A DNA stretch of 49,989 nt, taken from Planctomycetota bacterium. Its GTDB lineage: Bacteria; Planctomycetota; Planctomycetia; Gemmatales; Gemmataceae. The DNA is taken from assembly GCA_029777335.1 (NCBI GenBank), contig JAKOSN010000066.1:1-49989 (forward strand), read 5' to 3'. Below the pieces are notes generated by a model, which did no database searches, was not told where the DNA came from, and saw only the letters and a program-made list of their open reading frames with translations. Every line of letters starts with the position of its first letter. Positions within the stretch are counted from its first letter, which is position 1. A program made the translations under genes and the position numbers. This document shows positions 22,386 to 32,500 of the stretch, piece after piece.

Positions 22386-25034
22386 TTACGTGTGCATGTG
22401 GGCGAACTCCGCGGCGATCTCGGCGCGCAGCACCTTGTAATCGGTCTTGCCGGTGCCCAGGATGGGAATCGACGCCACGCGTCGCACCTCGTCCAGGCGC
22501 ATCACCCCGTGGAAACCTGCCTCGACCAGGTGGGCATTCGCTTCCAGCAGCTCGATCGGCTCGGTGGTGAAGAGGATCACCTTGCGGCCTCCCCCCGGAG
22601 TCTCGATTCCCTCGACCGCCACACGCGGCCCCTTCTCGGTCGGCGGATAGAGCCGGGCGAAAGGTTCTTCCAGCGCGGGGAGGGAGATCATCTCTCCGCC
22701 GGCCTTGAGGAACCGCTTCAGCCGCCCGCGGAACCAGATGTAGCCATCGGCATCGATTTCGCCCAGGTCCCCGGTGACATACCAGCGTTTCCCCTCCAAC
22801 TCCAGGAAGGGGTTGGAGGTTTCCCCGCCCAGATACCCCGGAAACACCGTCGGCCCGTGGACCAGGAGCATCCCCATTTGCCCCGCGGGGAGTCGCTTCT
22901 CGGTCTCCAGATCGATCGCAATTACCTCGATTCCCGGCAGTGCTTTGCCCACCGTTCCCTCGCGCGGAGCCGACGGCGGATTGACCGCCACCACCGGCGC
23001 ACATTCGGTGATGCCGTACCCCTCCACCATAACCGCATGGGGAACGAGCGCACGACAGCGCTCCACCAGTTGGCGCGGACACTTCTCGGCCCCAACCACA
23101 ATCATGCGCAGCGAATCGAGATCGCCCTTGCTGGCGCGCTCAACAATGTAACTCACGAAGGTTGGCGTGCCCACCAGGAGCGTCGGTTTGTAGGCAGCGA
23201 TCTTGCGTGCCAGCCCCGAGGCATCGGTCGGATCGGGATGATGGACCACCCGCATCCCCGTGAGCAACGGCAACAACCCCGTTACCGTCAGCCCAAAGCT
23301 GTGAAACGCAGGTAAAAAGCCGAGGATGACATCCTTGTGGTTCAACCCCATGACAGGGATGCCCAGCCGCTGATCACTCAGAATATTCTGGTGTGTGAGC
23401 GGAACTGCCTTGGGAGCTTTCTCCGATCCACTGGTAAAGAGGACGACGGCGGGTTGGTGCGGATCGAGCGCGGGCACCAGATGCTGAATCCGCCCCGGGA
23501 AATACCGTACCTGGGCCAGGGTGATCAGCAGTTCGAGCTTCCCAATCTCCTTGCGGAGCTCCTCCAGGTAGAGATACTGGGTCCCCGCCACCTCGATCAA
23601 CGTGCGGTCCACAAATGCCCTGGAAGTCACCACGTGCTTCAACCCCATCACCTCGGCGGCGTGGGCGAGGTTCTTGGGGCCCGTGGTCCAGTTGAGAACT
23701 ACCGGCAGTTTGCCCGCCAGGTGGAGCGCGAAAAAGAGCAAATCGCCGGCAACCGAGGCGGGGAGCAGCAACCCCACATTGGGCTCGGGCAGTTGGCGAA
23801 GCCGTTTGGACAGGGCCACGACCACCACCAGCAAACGCTCGTAGGTCAAGGCACCAGCCAGGTCGTCTGCCACCACCACCTCACGCCGATGCTTCAAGGC
23901 ACAGGTCACAAAGGCGGCGGGGAGGGTGTCGCCCTCCACGGTGAGGAGCCCATCACGCGAGAGGGGAGCAAACCACTCCGGTGGAGCGGGACGCGGCGGA
24001 CCTTTTTCGATCAACCCCTGCGCCAGCGCCCACAACTGCCCCAGATTCACGGGCGATTGATCACTGGAAAAGCCAAAGCGTTGTTCCACCTTCAACGTCA
24101 GGTCCATGCGATCGAGCGAGTCTAACCCAAGTTGATCGAAGGTGGTCTCGGGAGCCTTCTCCGCCTCGGTCAACGGGCGATTCAACTTCTGTTCCACAAG
24201 GTGGGCAATCTCGACCTTTGTCTCTTCCTTGATCTTGCTCAGATCCACCGGATGAACCAGGATCGCTTCGGGGAACTGGAAGGTGCGTGCGCCGAAGTAA
24301 AAGTGATAGGGAACGTAGCTGGGATCCTCGGGTCCACCCTGGTTGTACCACGCTTCGAGCCAGGGGTTGAGCACCTCGCGCCGCGGCTCGGGCATGGCCT
24401 TGCGGTCCGGAACCTCAATGGTGATGGTGACCGAGCGCCGCGGCATGAAAAAGAGAACGTTCCCCAGCAGATAGCCCGCGCTCTTGAAAAGAAGCTTGAT
24501 CAACTGCGGCCGGGCCCCCGTCTGGGCAAAGCCGAACATGCTCCCCCACAGACCGCGTGTGCGCACCAGCATCACCGAGGCATCCGGAACCGCCTCCAGG
24601 ATATCGGCAATCGCACGGGCTCCGCCCAGGCGCTCCACGCCGTCGCGTTGAATGTGCCCCGCCGGCCACAGAATGTGGTTCTCCCCTTTTTGCAGCCCCT
24701 CGATCACGTTCCCGACCGCTTCCTTTGCGCGCTCGCGCGCCTGCGCACTCGCCTGTTCCAGATCCGGGACCTGGACGGCATTGAGGATCTTCATGATCGG
24801 CCACAAAAACGGATTCTTGAAGTTCTCCTCGTAGAGCATGGGCCGTGGACGCAGGTACGGCCACAGAACGATCAGCAGAATCGTCGGATCCATGTAGCCG
24901 GGGTGATTGGGGATCACCACGCACTTCCCCTTCAGTGCTTGCACCTGTTCCAGTCCCTGCACCTGAATTCGGTAGCGAAGCGCGAGGAGTCCCCGGCCGA
25001 TCAACCAGAGGAGATAGCGCAACCCATTCAACAT
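22386..25034 (-). CDS. PlsC acyltransferase - ACP - AMP-dependent acyl ligase fusion (Aas-like)
   Basis: 882 residues; ATG 25034 has AAGGA 7 bases upstream. Three parts can be read. Residues 1-250 are a PlsC-type glycerophospholipid acyltransferase with the H-x4-D motif at His44-Asp49 (NHPGYMDPT). Residues about 265-345 are an acyl carrier protein with phosphopantetheine Ser306 in LGLDSLDRMD. Residues about 355-882 are an adenylate-forming ligase: P-loop LFTSGSEKAPKAVPLTH (533-549), VEGYGITECAPV (670-681), VTGDLGEIDADGYIWFRGRL (753-772), and the C-terminal lysine region GTGKTDYKV. E. coli Aas has the acyltransferase and ligase parts and reacylates lysophospholipid. Here a built-in ACP could carry the activated acyl group from ligase to acyltransferase. 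Likely membrane-associated; single-gene unit. Confidence 0.9.
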   Translation of the reverse strand: MLNGLRYLLWLIGRGLLALRYRIQVQGLEQVQALKGKCVVIPNHPGYMDPTILLIVLWPYLRPRPMLYEENFKNPFLWPIMKILNAVQVPDLEQASAQARERAKEAVGNVIEGLQKGENHILWPAGHIQRDGVERLGGARAIADILEAVPDASVMLVRTRGLWGSMFGFAQTGARPQLIKLLFKSAGYLLGNVLFFMPRRSVTITIEVPDRKAMPEPRREVLNPWLEAWYNQGGPEDPSYVPYHFYFGARTFQFPEAILVHPVDLSKIKEETKVEIAHLVEQKLNRPLTEAEKAPETTFDQLGLDSLDRMDLTLKVEQRFGFSSDQSPVNLGQLWALAQGLIEKGPPRPAPPEWFAPLSRDGLLTVEGDTLPAAFVTCALKHRREVVVADDLAGALTYERLLVVVVALSKRLRQLPEPNVGLLLPASVAGDLLFFALHLAGKLPVVLNWTTGPKNLAHAAEVMGLKHVVTSRAFVDRTLIEVAGTQYLYLEELRKEIGKLELLITLAQVRYFPGRIQHLVPALDPHQPAVVLFTSGSEKAPKAVPLTHQNILSDQRLGIPVMGLNHKDVILGFLPAFHSFGLTVTGLLPLLTGMRVVHHPDPTDASGLARKIAAYKPTLLVGTPTFVSYIVERASKGDLDSLRMIVVGAEKCPRQLVERCRALVPHAVMVEGYGITECAPVVAVNPPSAPREGTVGKALPGIEVIAIDLETEKRLPAGQMGMLLVHGPTVFPGYLGGETSNPFLELEGKRWYVTGDLGEIDADGYIWFRGRLKRFLKAGGEMISLPALEEPFARLYPPTEKGPRVAVEGIETPGGGRKVILFTTEPIELLEANAHLVEAGFHGVMRLDEVRRVASIPILGTGKTDYKVLRAEIAAEFAHMHT

Positions 25035-25274
25035 CGATCGTTCCTTTTCCTGGGCCAGGGAAATGTGAGGGCGTTCAAATCTCAGGCACTTTACGACAAT
25101 CCACGCACGGGTGCCAGCAACTTTTGCAGGGTTTTGCGTTCACCCCCTGGGAGTCATCGCCAGAGAAGCCTCACGCTGATCGGCACCGACTGGCAACAGG
25201 CTGTCACGCGGGGAGAGCATGGAAATGGCGCGGGCAGACACAGCAGCACTCGGCTGTCCGCGCCTGCCCGCACG

Positions 25275-25299
25275 AAAAAGCTCTATTTAGAGTCTTTTT
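25275..25299 (-). terminator. Bidirectional hairpin with T-tracts on both strands
   Basis: CTCTA-TT-TAGAG at 25281-25292 is flanked by AAAAAG on the left and CTTTTT on the right, giving a T-run after the stem in either direction. On the minus strand it lies 14 bases after the stop of the 113-residue gene and should end it. A larger hairpin (GCGGGCAG at 25230-25237 with CTGCCCGC at 25264-25271) lies just beyond. Confidence 0.5.
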
Positions 25300-25305
25300 A
25301 TCTGA

Positions 25306-25647
25306 CTAACCCCTCTTCCAGGCCCCGCCTCCCTTCCAGGCAATCACCTTCCCCCGATCGACGATGCGCCCCACCACGCTCCCGCCCCACCCCTTGAGGA
25401 CGGTGAACTGATTGGCCTCGGTCATCTGCCCGGTCGCCAGGTCGCCTTTTTCGTTGATCAGGAGCAAGACCCGCCCCATCTGCAAGATGGCACAGGGTTG
25501 GTCCAGCTTGCCGCCATTGAACCACTCCCCGCTCAGCCCGCCAGGTTCGTCGCGCTCCCTGGCAGACGCCAGGCCGCTCAACAGAAACAATCCTCCCGTG
25601 GCCGCCACCGCCTTCACCGCATCACGGCGAGCCAGTTCGTCACTCAT
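25306..25647 (-). CDS. Small exported hypothetical protein, Tat-like signal
   Basis: 113 residues. The N-terminus ELARRDAVKAVAATGGLFLL has a twin Arg followed by a hydrophobic stretch and then SGLASAR, a plausible Tat-type signal. The mature part is about 80 residues, beta-rich (LSGEWFNGGKLDQPCAI, VLLLINEKGDLATGQMT), and ends KGGGAWKRG. ATG 25647 is preceded by GAGGGGGA. Family not recognised; small planctomycete proteins with a GxWx-NGG-type start resemble lipocalin-like single-domain sheets, but this is only a guess. It stands alone between the acyltransferase and a DUF1559 gene. Confidence 0.65.
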   Translation of the reverse strand: MSDELARRDAVKAVAATGGLFLLSGLASARERDEPGGLSGEWFNGGKLDQPCAILQMGRVLLLINEKGDLATGQMTEANQFTVLKGWGGSVVGRIVDRGKVIAWKGGGAWKRG

Positions 25648-25917
25648 CGGATTCCCCCTCTCGGAATAGTCGAGTATTTCCGACCATCGATTCGCCGGGC
25701 AGAAGAAGGGTGCTTCACGTTTTCACCGTTTCGCTTGGAAAACGATGCTTCCCCGCTTGATTCCTCGATGGCGTAATCCTGTCGCTCGTCGGAAAGCCCA
25801 GGCGATCCCCTCGGTAGTGCCCCGCCGCTCCGTCAGCTCTCGTGCTCCGCCCATTCTACCTTCCCGACGGCCTGCGTGCGCCAGGGGAACCCGCGAATCA
25901 GCGGGGATAATTCCGGC

Positions 25918-26820
25918 TCAGAAATCTCCGGGCACGACCTCCCCGCCATTGCGCGTTCCCAGTGCCTGCCAGACGGCGGGGCTGATGCTGTTGTTGATGG
26001 TGCGCACGGAGCCATCGCCGAAGAGGAAATTCACCCCCATGGGATGGTTGCTGGACGAATCCTCCACGTGATCCAGCGCATTGTTCGGCACGCGCCCTTC
26101 GGCGGCGACGCCGGTATTGGTCAGAACCAGCACCGGGGGACCTTCGCTCTCAAAGGCCGGATTCAGAGGCGGAACGATACAGTTGGTGACCGCCCCCGTC
26201 CACGTGGTCTGCGGCGACTTGCGACTGCACCGTTCTCCCACCACCAGCGTGTTACTTGTACCATCGCTAATCTCGGTGATGCGCACTCGACTGTTGCGGT
26301 AGAACACGCCGTTGCCGGTGTCGGGGTTTTCGCTCACCTCGGCGGTCCCATACATGCCGACATAGTTGGCGAACGCGACCTCCACAGGATTTCCACTGGT
26401 CACAAACGTGGGTGTCCCCGGACTATCAGAGGGGCAGAGAAACACCTTGAGCGGTTGCACGCGGACCGCGGCGTTGGCGGCATTGCCAATATCGAGATTG
26501 AACGCGATGCGCCCTTGCAGATTGCCCTGCTCAATATCGTCGAGCAAGGAGGCCGCCCAGCCCCACCCTGGCCCCTGCCCCGGACCATTGAACGAGGCCG
26601 AGCCGCTGCGATAACCCGGCGGAAAACTGCCGTTGCGATCGTGGTAATTGTGCAACGCCAGCCCAATCTGCTTGAGATTGTTTCGACATTGCAGACGGGA
26701 TGCCGCCTCGCGCACCTTCTGGACTGCTGGCAGAAGCAGACCAATCAGGATCGCAATAATCGCGATCACCACCAGCAATTCGATCAGGGTAAAGGCACGC
26801 CGACACACGGGTCGAATCAT
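25918..26820 (-). CDS. DUF1559 prepilin-like protein (third copy)
   Basis: 300 residues with pseudopilin signal (IRPVCRRA, then [20 protein letters not shown]) followed by [19 protein letters not shown] and, at the C-terminus, [19 protein letters not shown]. The residue before the cleavage-site Phe is Ala rather than the usual Gly, which type IV prepilin peptidase tolerates less well. ATG 26820 has AGAGGTG upstream. It is clearly more distant from the tandem pair at 11.6 and 13.4 kb than they are from each other, and has no adjacent lipoprotein gene. Surface role inferred only from the family. Confidence 0.92.
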   Translation of the reverse strand: MIRPVCRRAFTLIELLVVIAIIAILIGLLLPAVQKVREAASRLQCRNNLKQIGLALHNYHDRNGSFPPGYRSGSASFNGPGQGPGWGWAASLLDDIEQGNLQGRIAFNLDIGNAANAAVRVQPLKVFLCPSDSPGTPTFVTSGNPVEVAFANYVGMYGTAEVSENPDTGNGVFYRNSRVRITEISDGTSNTLVVGERCSRKSPQTTWTGAVTNCIVPPLNPAFESEGPPVLVLTNTGVAAEGRVPNNALDHVEDSSSNHPMGVNFLFGDGSVRTINNSISPAVWQALGTRNGGEVVPGDF

Positions 26821-26881
26821 GGGACACCTCTGTATAACCTCGTATAATCGAGTTATACAAAGTTCTAACTCTTTGTGTCCC
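26821..26881 (-). promoter_or_regulatory. Nested inverted repeats in the leader of the third DUF1559 gene
   Basis: Immediately upstream of the start codon: GGGACAC at 26821-26827 pairs with GTGTCCC at 26875-26881, and within it TGTATAAC at 26831-26838 pairs with GTTATACA at 26852-26859. A further CAAAG/CTTTG pair lies next to the inner right arm. On the minus strand this gives three TTATAC/TATAAC strings suitable as -10 boxes. It could be a promoter with operator, or an RNA fold that covers the ribosome site AGAGGTG. Confidence 0.4.
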
Positions 26882-26907
26882 GCCCGTCAACGGGGTCGGC
26901 GAAAAAA

Positions 26908-29448
26908 TCATGGCGCCCGGTAGGCGGGGATCAGGGCGGTCCCGGGGGCGCCTTGCCAGAAGGGCACCCAGGCCAGGCCGAGATGGACCACGCGGATATC
27001 CTTCTTGTTCGGTGACAGGTGCATGTCCTGAATTGCCTCCGCCAACCGTTGCCATTTGGCCGCCTGTTCGCGCACCTCGCGATGCCAGTCGCCTTCGAGG
27101 TTCTCCAGTTGCTGCAGCTGCCGGGGCGTCAGGGGGGTATTCGACGTCGCCTTCCAGGGAGTGGCCGTCTGGTACGTCTGCCAGCGTTCTTCCCAGGAAA
27201 GGCTCGGCGCTGGGGGAGGCGGTTCGGGAAGGGGTGCCTGATAGCGGGCAAACTCTGCCGCATACATCGCCCGGTCGTTGGCCAGCGCCTTCTCAAATTC
27301 CTTCCAGGCAACGCTCTGGCAACGGTTGAGAAAGGCAGCCGGCTCCTCGGCGGGCTCACTCGACATCTTCAGCCCGGGATTGGAAGGAATCGCCACCTTG
27401 GTGCTCTGCAGAAAGTCGACAAACGCCTTTTCCAGATCCTTGATCTTCTTCACCGATTCCAGCGTGGCGGGCACCTCGGTCCAGAGCGCGCCGTCGCGCG
27501 GACGCGCTTCGCTCGCCGGGCTGATTGTCTCCGCCTTGCGCCAGTCGATCGGTCCGCTCTCCGGCGCCACTGCCAGCAAGGTGAGCGTGCGGCGATAATC
27601 CCGCCCCATCTTCTTGTCGGTGCAGACCACCTCGGCGTGCCCATAGGCATGCCCCACATAGACAAGGGCCCCTCCCGCGGGTGCTGAGCCGTGCACGGTC
27701 AGGTAAAACTGCGGATAATCGGCGGGGAGAATCAAACGCACGGTCGCGGTGGGCAAGGTTCGACCATGAATCTGGATCGCCGTCACGCTTCCCATGGGCG
27801 TGACGGGTGTCAAGGTAATGTCATTTGCAGCGGATGCCTGGGCCGACGCCACCGGAATCGCTTGTGGCAGGGGCGCTGGTTCAGGAGCGACCGGAATGGC
27901 GACCGGCAAGGGAACGTTCGGGGGCGCCGGCGGGGCCACCACAGATGGAGGCGGAACCGCGGGCGTCGGCGCGACCGGGACTGCATGGGGCGTCGCATCC
28001 TGCGCCCTCCCCGCCTTCACCGGCGCCATCAAGGTGGCGATCTCCTCGCGCGACATGGGACCACGCAGGAAGGATAACGCCCAGCGCGTTTGAAACACCT
28101 TCGGCTCTCCGCCGCGATGGACGTTGTGCATCAAAAAGAGGCGATTGCCGAGTGCCGAAATCGTTTTTTCCAGATAGGGTCGTGCCGAGCCGGCCCCGCG
28201 TTCGGCGGCCGCCCCTTCCAGCCCGTCGATCAGGCGAGCCTTGTCGCGTTCAGTCTGCAACTTGCCGACAAACCACGTTCCGGCATTGCTCAACGCCTTG
28301 TAATCGATATCGACGGGATTCTGCGTCGCCAGCAGCACCCCCACCCCAAAGGCCCGCGCCTGCTTGAACAGCGTCATCAACGGCTGCTTGGTTGGGGGAT
28401 TGGCGGGATGCGGCGGCAAATACCCAAAAACCTCATCAAAGTAGACGAGGGCGCGCAGATTGGTGGTCCCCGTCTGCTTGCGGGTCCAGCTGAGGATTTC
28501 CGAGAGCAACAGGGTGATGAAGAACATGCGCTGCGAGTCGTCCAGATGAGCGACATAGAAGATCAACTGTCTCGTCTTCTGACCGCCTGAGAGCAATTGC
28601 CCCAGATCGAGCGGTTCGCCCATCAGCCAGGTGGAGAAGCTCGGCGCAGCGAGGATGTTGTTCAGCGCGATCGCCAGCTTGAGCCGATCTTTTTCCTTGT
28701 AAAACGTGTCGATATCGAGCGCCCCGACCTTGCGGATGGGGGGCTCCTGAACCTGGCTGATCAGTTGTGGCAGGTCGATGTCGCGCCCCTGGCTCCAGGC
28801 ATTCAGCAGCAACTGGGCGATCAGGATGTGCTCACGCGACTGCACGGGATCGCTCGAAATGCCGGTTAGCCCCAGAAGTGCCGAGGCGGTCGCATCGATC
28901 TTCTGGTTGAGATCCTCGCGCAGAATGTTTCCCCTGGGCGCGGCGAAGGTTTGCAGGATTGACAGCGGCAATCCCGCCTCGCTCCCCGGAGTATAGATGC
29001 GAAAATCCGCCTTATTTTTCAGTTCGGCCAGGCGCGCCAGGGGTTGCCCCGATTCCTCAATCCCCCGGCGCCAGCGCTGGGCTGTTTGCCGGGCGTGCTC
29101 TTCCAGCGACACCCCTTTCTGCGCCGCCTCCTCGGGGTTGATCCAGCGCTGAAAGTCGCGCGGTTCCAGATCGGGGAACTGCAGCAGAAGATTCGTGAGA
29201 TCTCCCTTGGGGTCGATCATGATACAGGGGATGTTGTCGAGCGCCGCCTCCTCCAGCAACGCCAGGCTCAGGCCAGTTTTGCCCGACCCCGTCATACCCA
29301 CCACCACCCCGTGCGTGCACAGATCCTTCGCCTCGTAGTGCACCTCGGCGGGCAGAAGGGTTTTCTGCGCCAGGTCGTATTCGCGACCGAGGTAAAACGA
29401 GCCGAGTTTGTTGAGGGCATCGACCGACGACGAGGGATGAGTGGACAC
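26908..29448 (-). CDS. HerA/DUF87-type ATPase
   Basis: 846 residues from GTG 29448, chosen because GGGAGA lies 7 bases upstream; the open frame to 29514 would run into the secDF hairpin. Walker A is GMTGSGKTG (residues 51-59). Walker B is RALVYFDEVFGYLP, about 335 residues in. Sensor and arginine-finger regions GVGVLLATQNPVDIDYKAL and GTWFVGKLQTERDKARLI follow; all are typical of HerA-like hexameric translocases. After the ATPase (about residue 460) comes a Pro/Ala-rich linker and a 300-residue C-terminal region of beta and helical segments that I do not recognise. HerA-like enzymes pump DNA, often with a nuclease. No NurA, SIR2 or other partner lies next to it here. Confidence 0.85.
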   Translation of the reverse strand: MSTHPSSSVDALNKLGSFYLGREYDLAQKTLLPAEVHYEAKDLCTHGVVVGMTGSGKTGLSLALLEEAALDNIPCIMIDPKGDLTNLLLQFPDLEPRDFQRWINPEEAAQKGVSLEEHARQTAQRWRRGIEESGQPLARLAELKNKADFRIYTPGSEAGLPLSILQTFAAPRGNILREDLNQKIDATASALLGLTGISSDPVQSREHILIAQLLLNAWSQGRDIDLPQLISQVQEPPIRKVGALDIDTFYKEKDRLKLAIALNNILAAPSFSTWLMGEPLDLGQLLSGGQKTRQLIFYVAHLDDSQRMFFITLLLSEILSWTRKQTGTTNLRALVYFDEVFGYLPPHPANPPTKQPLMTLFKQARAFGVGVLLATQNPVDIDYKALSNAGTWFVGKLQTERDKARLIDGLEGAAAERGAGSARPYLEKTISALGNRLFLMHNVHRGGEPKVFQTRWALSFLRGPMSREEIATLMAPVKAGRAQDATPHAVPVAPTPAVPPPSVVAPPAPPNVPLPVAIPVAPEPAPLPQAIPVASAQASAANDITLTPVTPMGSVTAIQIHGRTLPTATVRLILPADYPQFYLTVHGSAPAGGALVYVGHAYGHAEVVCTDKKMGRDYRRTLTLLAVAPESGPIDWRKAETISPASEARPRDGALWTEVPATLESVKKIKDLEKAFVDFLQSTKVAIPSNPGLKMSSEPAEEPAAFLNRCQSVAWKEFEKALANDRAMYAAEFARYQAPLPEPPPPAPSLSWEERWQTYQTATPWKATSNTPLTPRQLQQLENLEGDWHREVREQAAKWQRLAEAIQDMHLSPNKKDIRVVHLGLAWVPFWQGAPGTALIPAYRAP

Positions 29449-29484
29449 GAGTGAATCTCCCGAGAATGGTGCGGATGTCCTCCC

Positions 29485-29490
29485 ATTATA
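29485..29490 (-). promoter_or_regulatory. Candidate -10 box for the HerA-like gene
   Basis: TATAAT on the minus strand (29485-29490), 36 bases before GTG 29448 and just downstream of the secDF terminator hairpin. No good -35 is seen at the expected spacing, where the terminator stem lies. Position fits a short leader. Confidence 0.35.
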
Positions 29491-29499
29491 CGCAAAGAA

Positions 29500-29547
29500 C
29501 AGGAGCCGCAGCATGGCGTGTTGGACGACGCCATGCTGCGGCTCCTG
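29500..29547 (-). terminator. Long hairpin after secDF
   Basis: A perfect 20-bp stem (29500-29519 with 29528-29547) and 8-base loop, 20 bases after the secDF stop codon. On the minus strand it is followed by TTCTTT, a weak T-tract. It separates the tgt-yajC-secDF group from the HerA-like gene. Confidence 0.7.
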
Positions 29548-29567
29548 CAGCGTTCCAGGCGGATGGG

Positions 29568-32500
29568 TCAGGCGCCGGCCTCAGCCGCCGGCCGGGCTCG
29601 TTCCCGCTCGGCAACCGTCGCGGCGCTTCCCTCGCCGAAGATCAACAGCAGCGGGCTGGCGATCCAGATCGAGCTGTAGGTCCCGACGACCACGCCCACC
29701 ACCATGATGAACGAGAAGAGGTGCACCCCTTCCCCACCGATGAGGTAGAGCACCAGCACCACCAGCAGCGTGATGAACGATGTCAGCATCGTTCGGCTCA
29801 GTGTCTGGTTAATGCTGTCGTCGATCATCTGCGGGGTGAGCGCCGGGTTTTTGCCTCGTACCTCGCGAATCCGATCGAAGACCACGATGGTGTCATTCAC
29901 CGAATAGCCGATCAGGGTCAGCAACGAGGCGATGGCAGGGAGATCCAGCTTGAAGTCGCCCAGCAACAAGAAGCGGCCGAGGAAGGTATCGTGCAGATAG
30001 TGGGCGATGGCAATGAACCCGAGCGTGAAGCACAGGTCGTGGACCAGGCAGAGCACGGCGGCGGCACCGAAGGTCCAGCTGCCGAAGCGGAACCACAGGT
30101 AGAGCAAAATGGCGCCCCAGCTGGCGAGGATGGCGTACAGAGCCCGCCCCTGGGTTTCGGCCGCCAGCTGGCTGTCGAAATTCTCCAGCCGCACCGGGAT
30201 TGGTCGTTGCGACAGTTCCTCGCCAAAGCCCTTCATGGAGCTGATCAGGGCATCTTCCGCGATCGGCACCGGGAAGAGCACCAGGAACGACTTGTACCGA
30301 TCCTCGTTCTCGTCGGTCCCCTTGCGTTTGCTGAGGGTGAGCGTCTGGCTCTCGCTGAGCGCCTTGCGGCTGCGCAGTTCCGCCTCCAGCAACGATTTCA
30401 CCTGAGCGAGATAGGCAAAATCGCTGAGATCGATGGTCACTTCCCGGAAGGCGACCCGGTCCACCTTCTTCTCTTTCTTGAGAGCGGCCAGGATCGGCTC
30501 CAGGGCAGATACCCTGGTGCGCTCGCCGAGGTACACCTCGCACGCCTGCAATTTGCCTTCCCGTTCGGTGCCGCGATCCTCCACGCGGGCCACTTTCACG
30601 TTGGCCTTTTTGAAAGCCTCTTCAATGGTTGTTTTGCTATCTGCAAAGGGCGTTTTCCCGGGAGTGAGGAGAGTGACCTGGTCGGCGTAGTATCCCTCCA
30701 TCTGGTTGTTCTTCAGCTTGTCGCCCAGCAAGCGCGCGATGGCCGCCTGCACCAGGTCGCGCGATTTCTCCTCGGTGCGGATGGTGAAGAAGCGCGACTT
30801 GCCATTCTCGTTGGCTCCCGAGACAAAGAGGAGTTCCACCGCGGCCACGGGGAATTTCTCGGCGTGCTCCTTCACATACTCCGGGGTCACCTTGCGCTGG
30901 GCCTCGTCCTTCGCGGCCGGATCGCCCTGCACCACCACACGCCGTTCCTGCCCATCCTTGGCATAGGTGAGCAACCAGCGCGAGCTCCCGGGCGGCTCTT
31001 CCTTGGGCAATTCCTTGAGCTTGAGGAACTCCTCCTGGCGCGAGCGCTCTTCGAGTTCCTTGCGCAGATCGGCCACCGACTCGTAATCCTTGAGCTCGCC
31101 GGTGTAAACCGTTCCACCCACGAAGTCCATGTTCAGACCGTCTCGTCCTCGATAGAGGAAGAGCAACAGCCCGAAGATGGTGAAGATCACCGTGGCGGCA
31201 AAGCACTGCTTGCGGATCGACATGAACGGCCAGTTGGGGGTCGCCAGGAAGCGAACCATGCTCAACTTGGTCAGCCAGCCCTTGTACATCCAGATGTCAA
31301 AGAGCACCCGGGTCATGTACAACGAGGTGAACAGGCTGATCAGCAGACCGACCGTCAAACTGATGCCGAACCCCTTGAGCTGATCGTTCCCCACCACGTA
31401 GAGCACGATGGCGGTGAAGATGCTGCTCAGGTGAGTGTCGATGACCGTGGGCAAGGCACGATCGTAACCGTGGCGAATGGAGAGCGCCAGGCTATTGTTG
31501 CGTTCGCGTTCTTCGCGGATGCGTTCATAAATCAGGACGTTGGCATCGACAGCCATCGCCAGCATCAGGACCAGACCAGCCAGGCCGGGGAGGGTGAAGG
31601 TGGCACTGACCGCCACCATGAAGGCAACGGTGAGAAGGAGGTTCGCCAGCAAGGCAACACACGCCACCAACCCGGCAAAGCGATAGTAGAAGACCATGAA
31701 TGCCAGCACGGCGAGGAACGAGACGAAGACCGAAATCGTTCCCCAGCGAATGGTGTCATCCCCGAGGGTGGCCCCCATGGTGTTTTCACTCACGGGCTGG
31801 GGGATCAGCGTGGCGGGGAGTGCCCCGGACCGTAGCACCGTGATCAGCAGATCCACTTCCTTGCGCGAAAACCCCGCATCACCACCGTTGATGACACCGC
31901 TATCGCGAATCACGTCCTGAAGGTGCGGTGCGGACATGATCTGGTCATCGAGCACGATCGCCAGGGCCCGGGTGAAGGCCCCACGTTCCTTGCCGTCGGG
32001 ACGATTACGATAAGTCAGTTCGTAGAAGCGGTTGGCGCCTTCGGAGTTGAACCGGAACCCGACCGCAAGTTTTCCTTGCTTATCCTGGTCTTCACGGGCG
32101 TTGATGAGATACTCCCCCGTGACCTCTTCTCCCTTGTGCGGGTTGCGCACCAGCATGAAGTATTCGTACTTCTTGTCCTTATCCTTCTCCGAGAGCCGAC
32201 TCGGGTTCAGAATCGGACGGCTGTAGAACAACTCGGAGTTGTAGCGGATCACCCCTCGTTCCTTGGGGTTCTCCCGTGCCAGATTGAAGGCTTGCCAGGT
32301 GGATGCCGCGTTACCACTCTTCTCGGTGCTCGCGGCGTTGTTCAGGTGCATGGAGTGGAGATAGTTCTTGCCCAGTTCCACCCAGCGATAGGTGTAGTAG
32401 TAGGTTTCGCCATGCATGGTCGCCTTGTAGGCGCCATCTTCCGGGCCAGGGGGCATCGGGGGAGCCGCGCCTTCGATGTTGCGTTGCTTCAACTCTTCCT

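Noticed and set aside
29451..31835. Rightward 794-codon ORF over secDF
   Set aside because: Low-complexity His/Gln/Arg-rich antisense shadow of a well-supported SecDF.
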